A stretch of DNA of 64,000 bases, from the NCBI GenBank assembly GCA_029782295.1, contig JAKOVB010000089.1:620001-684000 (forward strand). Reading direction: 5' to 3'. Origin of the DNA: Pseudomonadota bacterium (GTDB lineage Bacteria; Pseudomonadota; Gammaproteobacteria; Burkholderiales; Methylophilaceae). Shown piece by piece: positions 8,914-18,415 of the stretch. The notes under the pieces were generated by a model. That model was not told where the DNA came from. It saw nothing but the letters and a program-made list of their open reading frames with translations, and made no database searches. Within the stretch, counting starts at the first letter, position 1. Each line of letters starts with the position of its first letter. The translations under genes were made by a program, and so were the position numbers.

Positions 8914-9444
8914 ATGCATGTTTCATCCCTGCCGGTACTGATCATCGGTCTTGTCGCCCTGCCCCTGCTGGCTTATGCCGCCGGTCCCGAAGGGCGGACA
9001 GATACTGGGTCGATTTATGGCCAGAGGCTGCAGCAACAGATTGGACCAGAAGAACGGTTCAGGATGCACCGCGAACTGAACGAGGACAGCGGCAAGGCAT
9101 ACCCTGATCAGGAACAGATCGAGTCGAGGCGCCAGATGATGCGGGAACGGATGCGGGAGCGTCTGAATCGTGCCGACAGCAATGGCGATGGTGCGATTTC
9201 ACGTTCGGAGGCTGATCGTAGCATGCCTGGTGTTGCCAGGCATTTCGAACAGATCGACATTGACGGTGACGGCACCATCACCCGTGATGAAATGCGTGAT
9301 GCCCGCGAGAAAATGCGGGAAATCCAGCAGCAGAAGCAGGAAGCCCTGAACAATGAGTCCGCTCCTGCAACCGAAGAACACCGGCCAGCACGCAAGCACA
9401 AACGCAGGCAAGCCAGCCCGCCTCATGAACCTCCTGCCTCATGA
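8914..9444 (+). CDS. Secreted EF-hand protein
   Basis: The 176-residue protein has an N-terminal signal sequence (MHVSSLPVLIIGLVALPLLA) and a pair of calcium-binding loops: DSNGDGAISRSE at about residues 89-100 and DIDGDGTITRDE at about 113-124. The Asp/Asn and terminal Glu ligands are all in place. The mature N-terminal part and the tail after the loops are rich in Arg, Glu and Gln, similar in character to the preceding gene product 72 bases upstream. A periplasmic calcium-responsive or calcium-buffering role is plausible but not shown. The tail is Lys/Arg/Pro-rich and low complexity. Confidence 0.75.
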   Translation: MHVSSLPVLIIGLVALPLLAYAAGPEGRTDTGSIYGQRLQQQIGPEERFRMHRELNEDSGKAYPDQEQIESRRQMMRERMRERLNRADSNGDGAISRSEADRSMPGVARHFEQIDIDGDGTITRDEMRDAREKMREIQQQKQEALNNESAPATEEHRPARKHKRRQASPPHEPPAS

Positions 9445-9482
9445 GACCCTGCCGCCTTGGTGGAAAACCGTGCACCATAAAA

Positions 9483-9506
9483 AAGGCCTCTCATGCGAGA
9501 GGCCTT
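9483..9506. terminator. Bidirectional terminator between convergent genes
   Basis: Perfect 10-bp arms (AAGGCCTCTC / GAGAGGCCTT) around a four-base loop, flanked by an A-tract on the left and a T-rich stretch (ATCTTTT) on the right. The structure can end transcription both from the EF-hand gene (+) and from the SMP-30-like gene (-). Confidence 0.85.
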
Positions 9507-9521
9507 ATCTTTTGCCGTCAC

Positions 9522-10367
9522 TCAGTTCGCCGGCAGCCACACCAGTTCGCCAGCCTTCATGTCCGGCACCAGAATGAACTTGCTGTCGCGAGAAATGCCG
9601 ATATCCGCTGAAGCCTTGAACCCGTCCTTCAGCAACCGTACAGTTCCCTGTTTGCTGACGCTGAAGACTCGGCCGTTCTGCCAGTCGCTCACGTACAGCA
9701 AGCCACCCGAACCGCGCACGATGCCGTCCCCGCCGCCGAAACCTTCGGCAACCTTTTGCATTTCGCCGGTGCGTAACTGGATGCGATAGAGAATGCCGGA
9801 AGCGAAGTCCACTTCCAGCAGGTGGGTCGTACCGTCCATCAGCAGGCCATTGGGGGCCAGGACCTTGGGGTCCTTGTCGCCATTGGTCAAAAGTGCAACC
9901 TTACCGTTGCGACCGACACGATAAATCGCTCCGCCCTTGCCCTTCAGGTCGCCACTGTCAGAGACGTAGAGATTCCCCTGGGTGTCAGCTTCGAGGTCGT
10001 TGAGGAATTGCGGCTTCGCCGGGAAAGCATCGGCACCGGCCAGCACCGACCACTTGCCGTCCATCCCGACCTTGAGCACCCGCGTCTTATCCGCGACATA
10101 GAGCACATTGCCGAAGAACGCCAGCCCCTTGGGATCATCCATCCCCGTAGCAAAAGGATGCAAGGCACCATCTTTGCCGACAATGCTGATCTGGCCATCG
10201 CCATCCTTGCCGAACTCGCCAATCTCGGACACGTAAATACGCCCGTCCGGCGCAGCCAGAACCGACTCGGGCGTCTTCAGTCCGACTACCGTCGCCGGGG
10301 TTCCGGCAAGGGCCGTGCCTATTCCCGCAGCCAGCAGGGCGATACTCAAAAACGTACGTTGCAACAT
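9522..10367 (-). CDS. Secreted SMP-30/gluconolactonase-like beta-propeller
   Basis: The 281-residue protein has a signal peptide (MLQRTFLSIALLAAGIGTAL, cleavage near ALA-GT). It consists of repeated NHL/SMP-30-type propeller blades: PESVLAAPDGRIYVSE, PKGLAFFGNVLYVADK, LNDLEADTQGNLYVSD, PNGLLMDGTTHLLEVD and GDGIVRGSGGLLYVSDWQNG. Members bind a divalent metal and some hydrolyse lactones, but no substrate can be read here. It is the last gene of the minus-strand series that starts with fccAB and the sorbosone-dehydrogenase-like gene, ten bases after the preceding stop. It could act on the product of that dehydrogenase, which is inference from context only. Confidence 0.75.
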   Translation of the reverse strand: MLQRTFLSIALLAAGIGTALAGTPATVVGLKTPESVLAAPDGRIYVSEIGEFGKDGDGQISIVGKDGALHPFATGMDDPKGLAFFGNVLYVADKTRVLKVGMDGKWSVLAGADAFPAKPQFLNDLEADTQGNLYVSDSGDLKGKGGAIYRVGRNGKVALLTNGDKDPKVLAPNGLLMDGTTHLLEVDFASGILYRIQLRTGEMQKVAEGFGGGDGIVRGSGGLLYVSDWQNGRVFSVSKQGTVRLLKDGFKASADIGISRDSKFILVPDMKAGELVWLPAN

Positions 10368-10376
10368 GAAAACTCC

Positions 10377-10940
10377 TTAAGGGTTGGGAATGGCACCGAT
10401 CAGGGCGCAAGGTGCCTTGGGCTGGTTGGCAGCACGCGCATCGGCAATCGCCTGTTGCGCGCTCGTATCCGCCGTAAACTGACGAACCACGTCACGCATG
10501 GCTTCGTCGAACGCCTGCTGCACCTGCTGATTCGCATATGCGGAGCCGATGGCACCTTCGCGCTCGCCCATGGCCTTGTATACGCCTACCTGCTTGCCGC
10601 TGCCGAGATGGAACTGAGCCTTGACCTTGGCGTAGTAACGCTTCACACCGGGGTTGTAGGTGAGTTGAGGCTTGACCCACACTAGCACGTCCGCACCACT
10701 GGTGCCGTCACACAGGTCAACCTTGGAAAACAGTGGCCCCAGCGCATCCCGTGCAGCCGCCTCGACAGCGGGCCCCTTCATCACCCATCCCGAGAAATAG
10801 GGTGGCACACCGAGTCGCACTTCGTGGGTATATTCATGCGGGCTGATATAGATCAGCGCCTCAGGCAATCCTTCCGCGTGGGCGCTGCCCTGTCCTGCCA
10901 GAGCCAGCAGGACCGATAAACTTGTCATCCAGCGTTTCAT
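10377..10940 (-). CDS. Secreted protein of unknown function
   Basis: I do not recognise this family. The 187-residue protein has a signal peptide (MKRWMTSLSVLLALAGQGSA, cleavage near AHA-EG). The mature part contains ISPHEYTHEVRLGVPPYFSG, an amphipathic helix region with AARDALGPLFSKVDLCD, then VLVWVKPQLTYNPGVKRYYA. Two cysteines remain in the mature chain and could form a disulfide. The long open frame upstream is discarded because the ATG at 10940 has AAGGAA nearby and gives a proper signal sequence. Its start overlaps the upstream stop by one base (TGATG), indicating translational coupling. Confidence 0.7.
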   Translation of the reverse strand: MKRWMTSLSVLLALAGQGSAHAEGLPEALIYISPHEYTHEVRLGVPPYFSGWVMKGPAVEAAARDALGPLFSKVDLCDGTSGADVLVWVKPQLTYNPGVKRYYAKVKAQFHLGSGKQVGVYKAMGEREGAIGSAYANQQVQQAFDEAMRDVVRQFTADTSAQQAIADARAANQPKAPCALIGAIPNP

Positions 10941-12232
10941 CAATGTTCCTTTCGGTAAGTGATCCTGTAAATCATACCAGCACGGTCGTCCGACACGTAG
11001 ATGGCGCCATCCGGTCCGCTGGCCACGTCGACAGGACGCCCCCAGGCCTTGCCGTCCTTCAGCCATCCCGTGACGAAATCGGTAACGCCCACCGGCTTGC
11101 CCTGTTCGAATCTGACACGGACCACCTTGTACCCGGAAGGCACGGCCCGGTTCCAGGAACCGTGCAGCGCGACGAGGGCATCACCACGGTATTCCGGCGG
11201 GAAGGCTGTCTTGTCGAGAAAAGTGATGCCAATGGGGGTGGAGTGCGACGGAAAGGTGATCGCCGGGGAGGTCATCCCCGAACATCCCCCGTACCCTGAA
11301 AACTCCGGGTCCTCGAAACGGTTGCCCCAGCAGGCAGGCCAGCCATAATGCTGGCCGGAACGTATCTGGTTGAGATGTTCCGGCGGGACCTCGTCGTTGG
11401 CTGGTGTACCGCGTTTTTCAGTCCGCATGTCAGAACCATCGTTGGTGGCATACATCTCGCCGGTCTCCGGATGCCAGGCCAACCCCTGGCTGTTTCGCAA
11501 ACCGGTTGCCCAGATCGGCGAAGTGGGATGCCTTCCGACGGAGGCCACCGCACCGGCCGGCCGGCCATCGACCGTATATCTTGAAATGGTAGCGCGGAGA
11601 GGGTCGCTTTCCACGCAGGCATTGCAACTGGAGCCAATGTTCAAATAAAGGTAGCCATCCGGTCCCAGCCTGAGGGATTTCAGCGTATGCCCCCCAGTGG
11701 GAAGATTGGGAATCAGCGTGGTCGCCGAGGTCGCTGGCCAGCGTCCGTCTTTCTGATCGAGGCGTACTACGGCGTTCTGGTTGGCAACCAACAGGTCTCC
11801 GTTGGCAAACACGAGCCCCTGTGGGGCATCCAGCTTGTCGCTGACTAGTACGACCTCGTCCGCGCGACCATCATGATTGCGATCCGGCAACATGACGACG
11901 CGCCGGTCGAAGCCGAGAGAGAGGTACAAGTGACCATCCGGGCCGAAGGCCATGAAGCGCGGGCCCCGGAAATAATCGCTACCAGCGGGTTCCAGCCGGG
12001 CAAATACCGAAACCTCGAAACCGTTCGGCACTTGCAGCACCTGCTCCGGGTGTGCGGGAACTGGCGAAACCGGCGCCACATCCGAACAGGCTGACCAGGA
12101 AATCAAGCAGGATAGCAACACCAGTCCGCGCGACCACCATGCGTTGCCCCAGTTGCCGAGCAACGTCGCGTGGCCGGAAAATCCGGAAGCTTTCAACTCA
12201 ACACATCGCTCCAGATGTTCTTGGCCCACCAT
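10940..12232 (-). CDS. PQQ-dependent sorbosone-dehydrogenase-family propeller
   Basis: The 430-residue product belongs to the soluble PQQ-type glucose/sorbosone dehydrogenase beta-propeller family. Characteristic segments are FMAFGPDGHLYLSLGFDRRV, GHTLKSLRLGPDGYLYLNIG, the SSCNAC motif, GLRNSQGLAWHPETGEMYAT, NQIRSGQHYGWPACWG and ALHGSWNR. Periplasmic oxidation of a sugar or alcohol is the family role; the substrate is unknown. The N-terminus contains a hydrophobic stretch ending SWSAC, perhaps a lipoprotein or secretion signal beginning about 30 residues in. The ATG at 12232 overlaps fccB by 40 bases, and a start inside that overlap (a TTG) cannot be excluded. The downstream gene begins at its stop (TGATG). 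Confidence 0.78.
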   Translation of the reverse strand: MVGQEHLERCVELKASGFSGHATLLGNWGNAWWSRGLVLLSCLISWSACSDVAPVSPVPAHPEQVLQVPNGFEVSVFARLEPAGSDYFRGPRFMAFGPDGHLYLSLGFDRRVVMLPDRNHDGRADEVVLVSDKLDAPQGLVFANGDLLVANQNAVVRLDQKDGRWPATSATTLIPNLPTGGHTLKSLRLGPDGYLYLNIGSSCNACVESDPLRATISRYTVDGRPAGAVASVGRHPTSPIWATGLRNSQGLAWHPETGEMYATNDGSDMRTEKRGTPANDEVPPEHLNQIRSGQHYGWPACWGNRFEDPEFSGYGGCSGMTSPAITFPSHSTPIGITFLDKTAFPPEYRGDALVALHGSWNRAVPSGYKVVRVRFEQGKPVGVTDFVTGWLKDGKAWGRPVDVASGPDGAIYVSDDRAGMIYRITYRKEH

Positions 12233-13452
12233 TCCGCGTAATGTCCTTCCTGTTCGCTGGGCTTGTCGGAGACTCCGCCCCCATCCGCCGGCAACATGAC
12301 TTTCTTGGCCGGGTCATATCGATAGACATTGGCCACATGCATGGCCAGTTTGTCGGAGACAAAGCTGTAGCAGGTATTGGCGAACACCGGCTGTGGGTCT
12401 GGGGCTTCACCTGCCATCAAGGCAACGATGGCTGAAGCACAGACCTTGGCCTGCGAGGTCGCCATATGCGCTGACTTGGGCAACGCGGCAGCCACGGCAT
12501 CGCCAATGATGTGCACACCGGGGACCACTCTGGATTCGTAGGTCAGGAAATCCACTTCACACCAGCGCTTGTCGATATTGTTGGCTCCGGCCATCTGCGC
12601 CGGCTTGCCGGCGCGCTGGGGCGGGATCACGTTCAACACATCGGCCTGGACACTTTCGAACTCGGTCTTGACCGTACGGCTCGCCACGTCGACCTCGACT
12701 ACGGTGCTGTTGGGACGATATTCGATCATGCCCGGATAAAGTTCGGCCCAGGCCTTGGTAAACAGGCCCTTCTTCGAAACAATCTCTGGATTTGCGTCGA
12801 GCACGATAATTTTGGATTTTGGCTTGGCGTTCTTCAGGTAGAACGCCACCTGGCTCACCCGCTCGTAGGGGCCCGGGGGGCATCGATAGGGCGCCTTGGG
12901 AATGCTGATGACGAACACGCCGCCGTCGCGCATCGATTCCAGCTGCCTGCGCAGGTTGACCGTTTGCGGACCCGCCTTCCAGGCATGGGGCACCTGCTCC
13001 TGTGCAGCCTGTCCGTCCAGCATGGGCAATTTGTCGTACATGAAATCGATGCCGGGCGCGACGATCAGTCGATCGTAGTCCAGATGATCGCCATCCGGCA
13101 GGAGCACACGGCGCTTGTCCGCGTCCACGCCAGAGATCGACTCGTGCAGACGCTTGATGTCGTAGCGATCGAGGCCGGAGAAGTTAAAGGAGATATCTCC
13201 GATCTTGCGGCTCCCACCCAGTACGAGGTTGCTCATCGGGCAGGAGATGAAGGTCGTGTTGGGTTCTATCAGGATGATTTCGAGTTGCGGACCACCCCAC
13301 AGACGTAGGTATTTCGCGGCAGTGGCGCCGGCGTAACCGGCCCCCACGATGACCACACGCCCCTTGGCCGGACTGGCTGCCCAGGTCGGAACAGGAAGTG
13401 CAGCTGCGGCTGCGCCGGCGCCAAGCAGCTTGATGAAGTCGCGGCGTTGCAT
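12193..13452 (-). CDS. fccB: Flavocytochrome c sulfide dehydrogenase, flavin subunit
   Basis: FccB oxidises sulfide in the periplasm with covalently bound FAD and passes electrons to the FccA heme. The 419-residue protein begins with a twin-arginine signal (MQRRDFIKLLGAGAAAAALP). A Rossmann dinucleotide-binding motif, VVIVGAGYAGATAAKYLR, starts at about residue 33. The redox-active cysteine context is present: RCPPGPYERV (Cys near 197) and FANTCYSFV (Cys near 367), matching the disulfide seen in FCSD enzymes. The fccA stop overlaps the fccB start (TAATG), so the subunits are co-translated. This is the strongest metabolic clue in the window for reduced-sulfur oxidation. Confidence 0.92.
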   Translation of the reverse strand: MQRRDFIKLLGAGAAAAALPVPTWAASPAKGRVVIVGAGYAGATAAKYLRLWGGPQLEIILIEPNTTFISCPMSNLVLGGSRKIGDISFNFSGLDRYDIKRLHESISGVDADKRRVLLPDGDHLDYDRLIVAPGIDFMYDKLPMLDGQAAQEQVPHAWKAGPQTVNLRRQLESMRDGGVFVISIPKAPYRCPPGPYERVSQVAFYLKNAKPKSKIIVLDANPEIVSKKGLFTKAWAELYPGMIEYRPNSTVVEVDVASRTVKTEFESVQADVLNVIPPQRAGKPAQMAGANNIDKRWCEVDFLTYESRVVPGVHIIGDAVAAALPKSAHMATSQAKVCASAIVALMAGEAPDPQPVFANTCYSFVSDKLAMHVANVYRYDPAKKVMLPADGGGVSDKPSEQEGHYAEWWAKNIWSDVLS

Positions 13453-13778
13453 TACATCAATCTCCCCAGAGGCATGGGCGGAGCTGTGGCCGCACGCGGT
13501 TGTGCAGAGAAGTAGTCTGCGAGCTGTTCAATTTCCAACTCGGTCAGTCCCCGGGCATGGTGATGCATCACCGTGGAAGCACGGGCCCCCGAGCGGAACT
13601 GCTGCATCTGCATGACGAAGTGATTACGCTCCAGACCTGCCAGCACCGGCGTGCCGCCGGTGCTGTTGCCGTTGGTGCCGTGACAGGCAGCACAAGAAGC
13701 TGCCAGTGTACGGATATGGGCATCGGCACCGGCCAGGGCCGGCACCATCAGAAAACACAACACCAGCCATCGAGACAT
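13452..13778 (-). CDS. fccA: Flavocytochrome c cytochrome subunit (monoheme)
   Basis: The 108-residue protein has a signal peptide (MSRWLVLCFLMVPALAGADA) and one class I heme-binding motif, CAACH, at residues 29-33. A distal Met candidate occurs in STVMHHHARGLT near residue 70, and a final helix LEIEQLADYFSAQ follows, the usual cytochrome c fold. Its position directly before fccB with overlapping stop/start identifies it as the electron-accepting subunit of sulfide dehydrogenase. It has a single heme, unlike the diheme FccA of some phototrophs. Confidence 0.88.
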   Translation of the reverse strand: MSRWLVLCFLMVPALAGADAHIRTLAASCAACHGTNGNSTGGTPVLAGLERNHFVMQMQQFRSGARASTVMHHHARGLTELEIEQLADYFSAQPRAATAPPMPLGRLM

Positions 13779-13815
13779 ACCTGCGCCCCTTCACATGGGT
13801 TGAGAGACAACGTGA

Positions 13816-14304
13816 TTAGAAGCAGTCCCCTTGGCAACCGTCATCCTTGGCGCCCAGCGACATCAGCAGGTCGACCATCTCGGTATTGCCCATGTCACGG
13901 ACAACGCGCACGATGGAGACGCCGCCTTTCATCTTCAGATTGATGTCGGCACCTGCATCGACCAGTGTCTTGACCACGTCCTTGTAGCCGTTCATCGCTG
14001 CCAGGTGCAGCGCAGTATTCTTGGTCATTTCATGCTGGTAGTTCAGGTTCGGTTTATACTTCAGCAATTCCTTGACGACGGCCAGCTGGCCCTTGTTGGA
14101 TGCAATTTGCAGGGCAGTCCAGCCGAAAAACTCGCGTTTTTCGTTGATGCCAACAATATTTTCATCCAGCATTTTCTTCACCAGAGCGACGTCGCCCTTT
14201 TGCAACGCCTCGGTATATTCCAGAGACTCATCGGTCGTCATTGCAAATGCAGAAGTCGACATCGCCAGCACAGCAGCCAGCATCATTGCCTTGATCAATT
14301 TCAC
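13816..14304 (-). CDS. Secreted ankyrin-repeat protein
   Basis: The 162-residue product has a signal peptide (MKLIKAMMLAAVLAMSTSAFA) and about three ankyrin repeats: FFGWTALQIASNKGQLAVVK, NTALHLAAMNGYKDVVKTLV, and a degenerate GVSIVRVVRDMGNTEMVDLL. These form a protein-interaction scaffold in the periplasm. The C-terminus ends with two cysteines (DGCQGDCF). It lies 37 bases upstream of fccA on the same strand and 26 bases downstream of purL. It may be co-transcribed with the sulfide dehydrogenase genes; a functional link is not established. Confidence 0.82.
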   Translation of the reverse strand: MKLIKAMMLAAVLAMSTSAFAMTTDESLEYTEALQKGDVALVKKMLDENIVGINEKREFFGWTALQIASNKGQLAVVKELLKYKPNLNYQHEMTKNTALHLAAMNGYKDVVKTLVDAGADINLKMKGGVSIVRVVRDMGNTEMVDLLMSLGAKDDGCQGDCF

Positions 14305-14330
14305 AGCTTCATCTCCAAAATAGTTGTTGT

Positions 14331-17300
14331 TTAACCTACAAATTTACGTGCATTGCGGAACATACGCATCCACGGTCCATCCTCACCCCAGCCATCCGGG
14401 TGCCACGAATGCTGCACGGCGCGGAAAACCCGCTCCGGATGCGGCATCATGATGCTGAAACGCCCGTCCTGCGTGGTCAGGCCGGTAATCCCCTGCGGAG
14501 AACCGTTGGGATTGAACGGGTAGGTTTCCGTTGCATTCCCGCGATGATCCACAAAGCGCATGCTGACCAATTTATCAGCCAGCGCCTTTTCGACAGCGCT
14601 CATCGAAGAAAATTCCGCAAATCCTTCACCATGTGCAACCGCAATCGGCATGCGGCTTCCAGCCATGCCCTGGAAGAACAGCGACGGAGACTCCATCACT
14701 TCGACCATGGCGAAGCGCGCCTCGAACTGCTCCGACTTGTTGCGCACGAAGTGCGGCCAGTGTTCGGCACCCGGGATAATGCTGTGCAAATTGCTCATCA
14801 TCTGGCAACCGTTACACACGCCCAGAGAGAACGAGTCAGTGCGCTGGAAGAAGGCACTGAATTCGTCACGGGCGCGTGCATTGAACAGGATGGACTTGGC
14901 CCAGCCTTCGCCGGCGCCCAGCACGTCACCATAGGAGAAGCCGCCGCAGGCCACGAGGCCATGGAAATCCTTGAGGCTGACACGCCCGGCGATGACATCG
15001 CTCATGTGCACGTCAACGGCCTGGAACCCGGCGCGGTCAAACGCAGCCGCCATTTCCACCTGCCCGTTGACGCCCTGCTCGCGCAGGATCGCCATGTTCG
15101 GGCGCTTGCCGGTGTTGATGTAAGGTGCCGCGATGTTGTCGTTCAGATCGTAGGTGAGGTGCGCGTGCATGCCCGGGTCGGCCGCATCCAGCAGGCGGTC
15201 GTATTCCTGCTGCGCGCAGGCCGGATTGTCGCGCAGGCTTTGCATCTGGTAGGTCGTGGCAGACCAGGCACGATGCAGGTTGACCAAAGTTTCCGTAAAG
15301 ACAGTGTTGCCGTTCTGGCGGATCACCACATCACCATGTGTCGCCAACTCGCCGATCAGGCTGACGCAGCCGGACAGGCCCGCAGCATTCAGGGATGCGA
15401 CGACGGCCTCCGCCTCGGTCGCACGCACTTGCAGCACTGCGCCCAGTTCTTCGTTGAACAGGATCTGCGCGACGCTGCCGTTCAGGCCACTCAGGTCGAT
15501 GTCCAGTCCGGCGCGACCGGCGAAGGCCATTTCGGCCAGGGTCACGAACAGGCCGCCGTCGGAGCGATCGTGGTAGGCCAGCACTTTGTTCTCGCGGTTG
15601 AGTCGCTGCACGCCATCGAAGAACGCTTTCAGTCGTGCCGCATCGTCAACGTCCGGTGAGGCATTACCGACGGCGCCATAGACCTGCGCCAGCGCCGAGC
15701 CACCCAGACGGTTCTTGCCGGCACCGAGGTCGATCAGCACCAGTTTGGTCGCGCCCAGATCGGTGCGCAGTTGCGGCGTCAGGGTCTTGCGTGCATCCGG
15801 TGTCGGCGCAAACGCGGTGATCACCAGCGAGATCGGCGCGGTCACCGCCTTTTTCTCGCCGTTTTCTTCCCACACCGTCTTCATGGACATGGAATCCTTG
15901 CCGACCGGGATGCTGATGCCCAGTTGCGGGCACAATTCCATGCCGACCGTCTTCACGGTGTCGTACAGCGCGGCGTCTTCGCCAGGATGACCGGCCGGCG
16001 CCATCCAGTTGGCAGACAGCTTGAGTTCTGCAAGATCATCGATCGCCGCCGCGGCAATGTTGGTAATGGATTCACCGATCGCCATGCGGCCGGAAGCCGG
16101 CGCATCGATCAGCGCCAGCGGGGCTTTTTCGCCAAGCGCAAAGGCTTCGCCGCGCGTGGTTTCATAACCGGCCATGGTCACGGCCACGTCGGCCACCGGC
16201 ACCTGCCACGGGCCGACCATCTGGTCGCGCGCGATCAGGCCGGTCACGCTGCGGTCACCGATGGTGATCAGGAAAGTCTTGTCCGCCACGCCCGGCAAAT
16301 GCAGCACGCGGTCGACAGCTTCGGCCAGGTTGACGTTGGCGCCATCGAACGTCGGCAGTTCGCGCGCCATATGCTTGACGTCGCGGGTCATCTTGGGCGG
16401 CTTGCCCAGCAGCACGGAGAGATCCATGTCCACCGGCTTGTTACCGAAGTGACTGTCTTCCACGGTCAGGTGACGTTCTTCGGTCGCTTCGCCGACGACG
16501 GCAAACGGGCAACGCTCGCGCTCGCAGATCTCGGTGAACAGCGGCAGATCCTTCTTGGCGACCGCCAGCACGTAGCGCTCCTGCGCCTCGTTGCACCACA
16601 GGGCGCGCGGGCTCATGCCCGGCTCTTCGTTGTGCACATCGCGCAGCTTGAACACCGCGCCGCGCTCGGCGTCGTTCACCAGCTCCGGGAAGGCGTTGGA
16701 CAGTCCACCGGCCCCCACGTCGTGGATCGCCAGGATCGGATTGCCGTCACCCAGCTGCCAGCAGCGGTCGATCACTTCCTGTGCGCGGCGCTCCAGTTCG
16801 GGGTTGCCGCGCTGCACGGAGTCGAAGTCCAGGTTTTCGATGTTGGAGCCGGTATCCATGCTGGATGCCGCGCCGCCGCCGAGGCCGATCAGCATCGCCG
16901 GGCCGCCGAGCTGGATCAGCGCAGCACCAGCAGGAATCGGATGCTTCCTCGAGTGTTTGGCGGAAATGTTACCGACGCCGCCAGCCAGCATGATGGGCTT
17001 GTGGTAACCGCGCATCTCGCCGGCGGCTTCGAGTTCCAGCGTACGGAAATAGCCGGTGATGTTGGGTCGGCCGAATTCGTTGTTGTAGGCCGCGCCGCCC
17101 AGCGGGCCGTCGATCATGATCTGCAGTGCGGAGGCGATGCGGCCCGGCTTGCCGTAATGGCCTTCCCAGGGTTGTTCGAAACCCGGGATATTCAGGTTGG
17201 AGACGGAAAAGCCGGTCAGCCCCGCCTTGGGCTTGGAGCCGGAACCCGTCGCGCCTTCGTCGCGGATTTCGCCGCCAGCCCCCGTGGCCGCACCGGCAAA

Positions 17301-18215
17301 CGGGGAAATCGCCGTCGGGTGGTTATGCGTTTCCACCTTCATCAGGAAATGCATGTCGTCTTCCACGTAGCCGTACTTGCCATCGGCCTGCGGGTAGAAG
17401 CGCTTGGTCTTCTCGCCCTGCACGATCGAGGCGTTGTCGGAATAGGCCACCACGGTCTTGCCCGGGTTGAGCTGATGGGTGTTGCGGATCATGCCGAACA
17501 GGGATTTCGCCTGCTCGACGCCGTCGATCACCCAGTCGGCGTTGAAAATCTTGTGGCGGCAGTGCTCGGAATTGGCCTGCGCGAACATCATCAGCTCGAC
17601 ATCGGTCGGGTTGCGGCCGATGCGGGTGAAGTTCTCCACCAGATAATCCACTTCGTCCGACGACAGCGCCAGGCCCATTTCGTTGTTGGCCGCCTGCAAC
17701 GCCGCCTTGCCGCCACCGAGGATATCCACGGTCGCCAGCGGCGCGGGTTCTTCCTTGTGGTACAGGCGCTCGGCATCGTCCAGGCTGCCGAACACGGCCT
17801 CGGTCATGCGGTCGTGGATCAGCGCACGGAGCGTGCGCTTTTCGTCTTCGGTCAGTGCACTGCCGTCTGCCGTGGTCGCGTAGTACACCACACCGCGCTC
17901 CAGGCGCAACATCGACTCAAGGCCGCAATGGCGGGCAATGTCCGTCGCGCGGGACGACCAAGGGGAAATGGTCCCCGGACGCGGGATCACCAGGAACAGT
18001 TCACCGCTCGGCGCTTCCTCGGCCATCTTCGGGCCGTAAGTCAGGATTTTCTGCAAGGTTTCCTGTTGCTGCGCACTCAACTCACCATCGCTCCAGGCGA
18101 AATGCCAGAACTCGGCATACAGGTGAGAGATGCGCGGCGCAGCGGTCTTGAGCGCAGCCAGAATCTTGTCGAGACGGAAGGGAGAAAGGGCGGCACTGCC
18201 ACGGAGACGGAGCAT
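14331..18215 (-). CDS. purL: Phosphoribosylformylglycinamidine synthase PurL
   Basis: PurL converts FGAR, glutamine and ATP to FGAM in purine biosynthesis. At 1294 residues it is the large single-chain type. The N-terminal PurS-like segment begins [20 protein letters not shown]. The synthetase core includes [19 protein letters not shown] and [20 protein letters not shown]. The C-terminal class I glutaminase domain contains [20 protein letters not shown] and the nucleophile cysteine in [10 protein letters not shown]. No strong Shine-Dalgarno precedes the ATG, but the N-terminus agrees with the family. A large open frame on the opposite strand is a shadow of this GC-rich gene. Confidence 0.98.
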   Translation of the reverse strand: MLRLRGSAALSPFRLDKILAALKTAAPRISHLYAEFWHFAWSDGELSAQQQETLQKILTYGPKMAEEAPSGELFLVIPRPGTISPWSSRATDIARHCGLESMLRLERGVVYYATTADGSALTEDEKRTLRALIHDRMTEAVFGSLDDAERLYHKEEPAPLATVDILGGGKAALQAANNEMGLALSSDEVDYLVENFTRIGRNPTDVELMMFAQANSEHCRHKIFNADWVIDGVEQAKSLFGMIRNTHQLNPGKTVVAYSDNASIVQGEKTKRFYPQADGKYGYVEDDMHFLMKVETHNHPTAISPFAGAATGAGGEIRDEGATGSGSKPKAGLTGFSVSNLNIPGFEQPWEGHYGKPGRIASALQIMIDGPLGGAAYNNEFGRPNITGYFRTLELEAAGEMRGYHKPIMLAGGVGNISAKHSRKHPIPAGAALIQLGGPAMLIGLGGGAASSMDTGSNIENLDFDSVQRGNPELERRAQEVIDRCWQLGDGNPILAIHDVGAGGLSNAFPELVNDAERGAVFKLRDVHNEEPGMSPRALWCNEAQERYVLAVAKKDLPLFTEICERERCPFAVVGEATEERHLTVEDSHFGNKPVDMDLSVLLGKPPKMTRDVKHMARELPTFDGANVNLAEAVDRVLHLPGVADKTFLITIGDRSVTGLIARDQMVGPWQVPVADVAVTMAGYETTRGEAFALGEKAPLALIDAPASGRMAIGESITNIAAAAIDDLAELKLSANWMAPAGHPGEDAALYDTVKTVGMELCPQLGISIPVGKDSMSMKTVWEENGEKKAVTAPISLVITAFAPTPDARKTLTPQLRTDLGATKLVLIDLGAGKNRLGGSALAQVYGAVGNASPDVDDAARLKAFFDGVQRLNRENKVLAYHDRSDGGLFVTLAEMAFAGRAGLDIDLSGLNGSVAQILFNEELGAVLQVRATEAEAVVASLNAAGLSGCVSLIGELATHGDVVIRQNGNTVFTETLVNLHRAWSATTYQMQSLRDNPACAQQEYDRLLDAADPGMHAHLTYDLNDNIAAPYINTGKRPNMAILREQGVNGQVEMAAAFDRAGFQAVDVHMSDVIAGRVSLKDFHGLVACGGFSYGDVLGAGEGWAKSILFNARARDEFSAFFQRTDSFSLGVCNGCQMMSNLHSIIPGAEHWPHFVRNKSEQFEARFAMVEVMESPSLFFQGMAGSRMPIAVAHGEGFAEFSSMSAVEKALADKLVSMRFVDHRGNATETYPFNPNGSPQGITGLTTQDGRFSIMMPHPERVFRAVQHSWHPDGWGEDGPWMRMFRNARKFVG

Positions 18216-18369
18216 GGGAATTCTGCGGTCGAAAAAAGTTGAATTTTAACAGAAAGACAGCGTCTACGTGCCGTTGCAATGGTACGTCTCCGGCAGCCAT
18301 AGCCGTGCATCGCACGGCACTGTCAGGGCATGCCCGGTCAGGCCGAAGGAGAGCGGGACGAATTGACAT

Positions 18370-18407
18370 CCATACAAATAAGGATAAAGATATCCTTATT
18401 TGTATGG
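18370..18407 (+). promoter_or_regulatory. Perfect 17-bp palindrome overlapping the ppk2 ribosome-binding site
   Basis: Two exactly complementary 17-base arms (CCATACAAATAAGGATA and TATCCTTATTTGTATGG) flank the loop AAGA at 18387-18390. The right arm ends in GG, the first two bases of the GGAG Shine-Dalgarno (18406-18409), eight bases from the ATG of ppk2. As DNA it would suit a dimeric repressor or activator; as RNA it would hide part of the ribosome-binding site. The element is AT-rich within GC-rich surroundings. Confidence 0.7.
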
Positions 18408-18415
18408 AGTAGCTC

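Noticed and set aside
15771..18242. 823-codon open frame on the plus strand
   Set aside because: It is antisense to purL, which has full family motifs. The frame is open because of high GC and biased codons; its translation is Arg/His/Gly/Val-rich with no domain.
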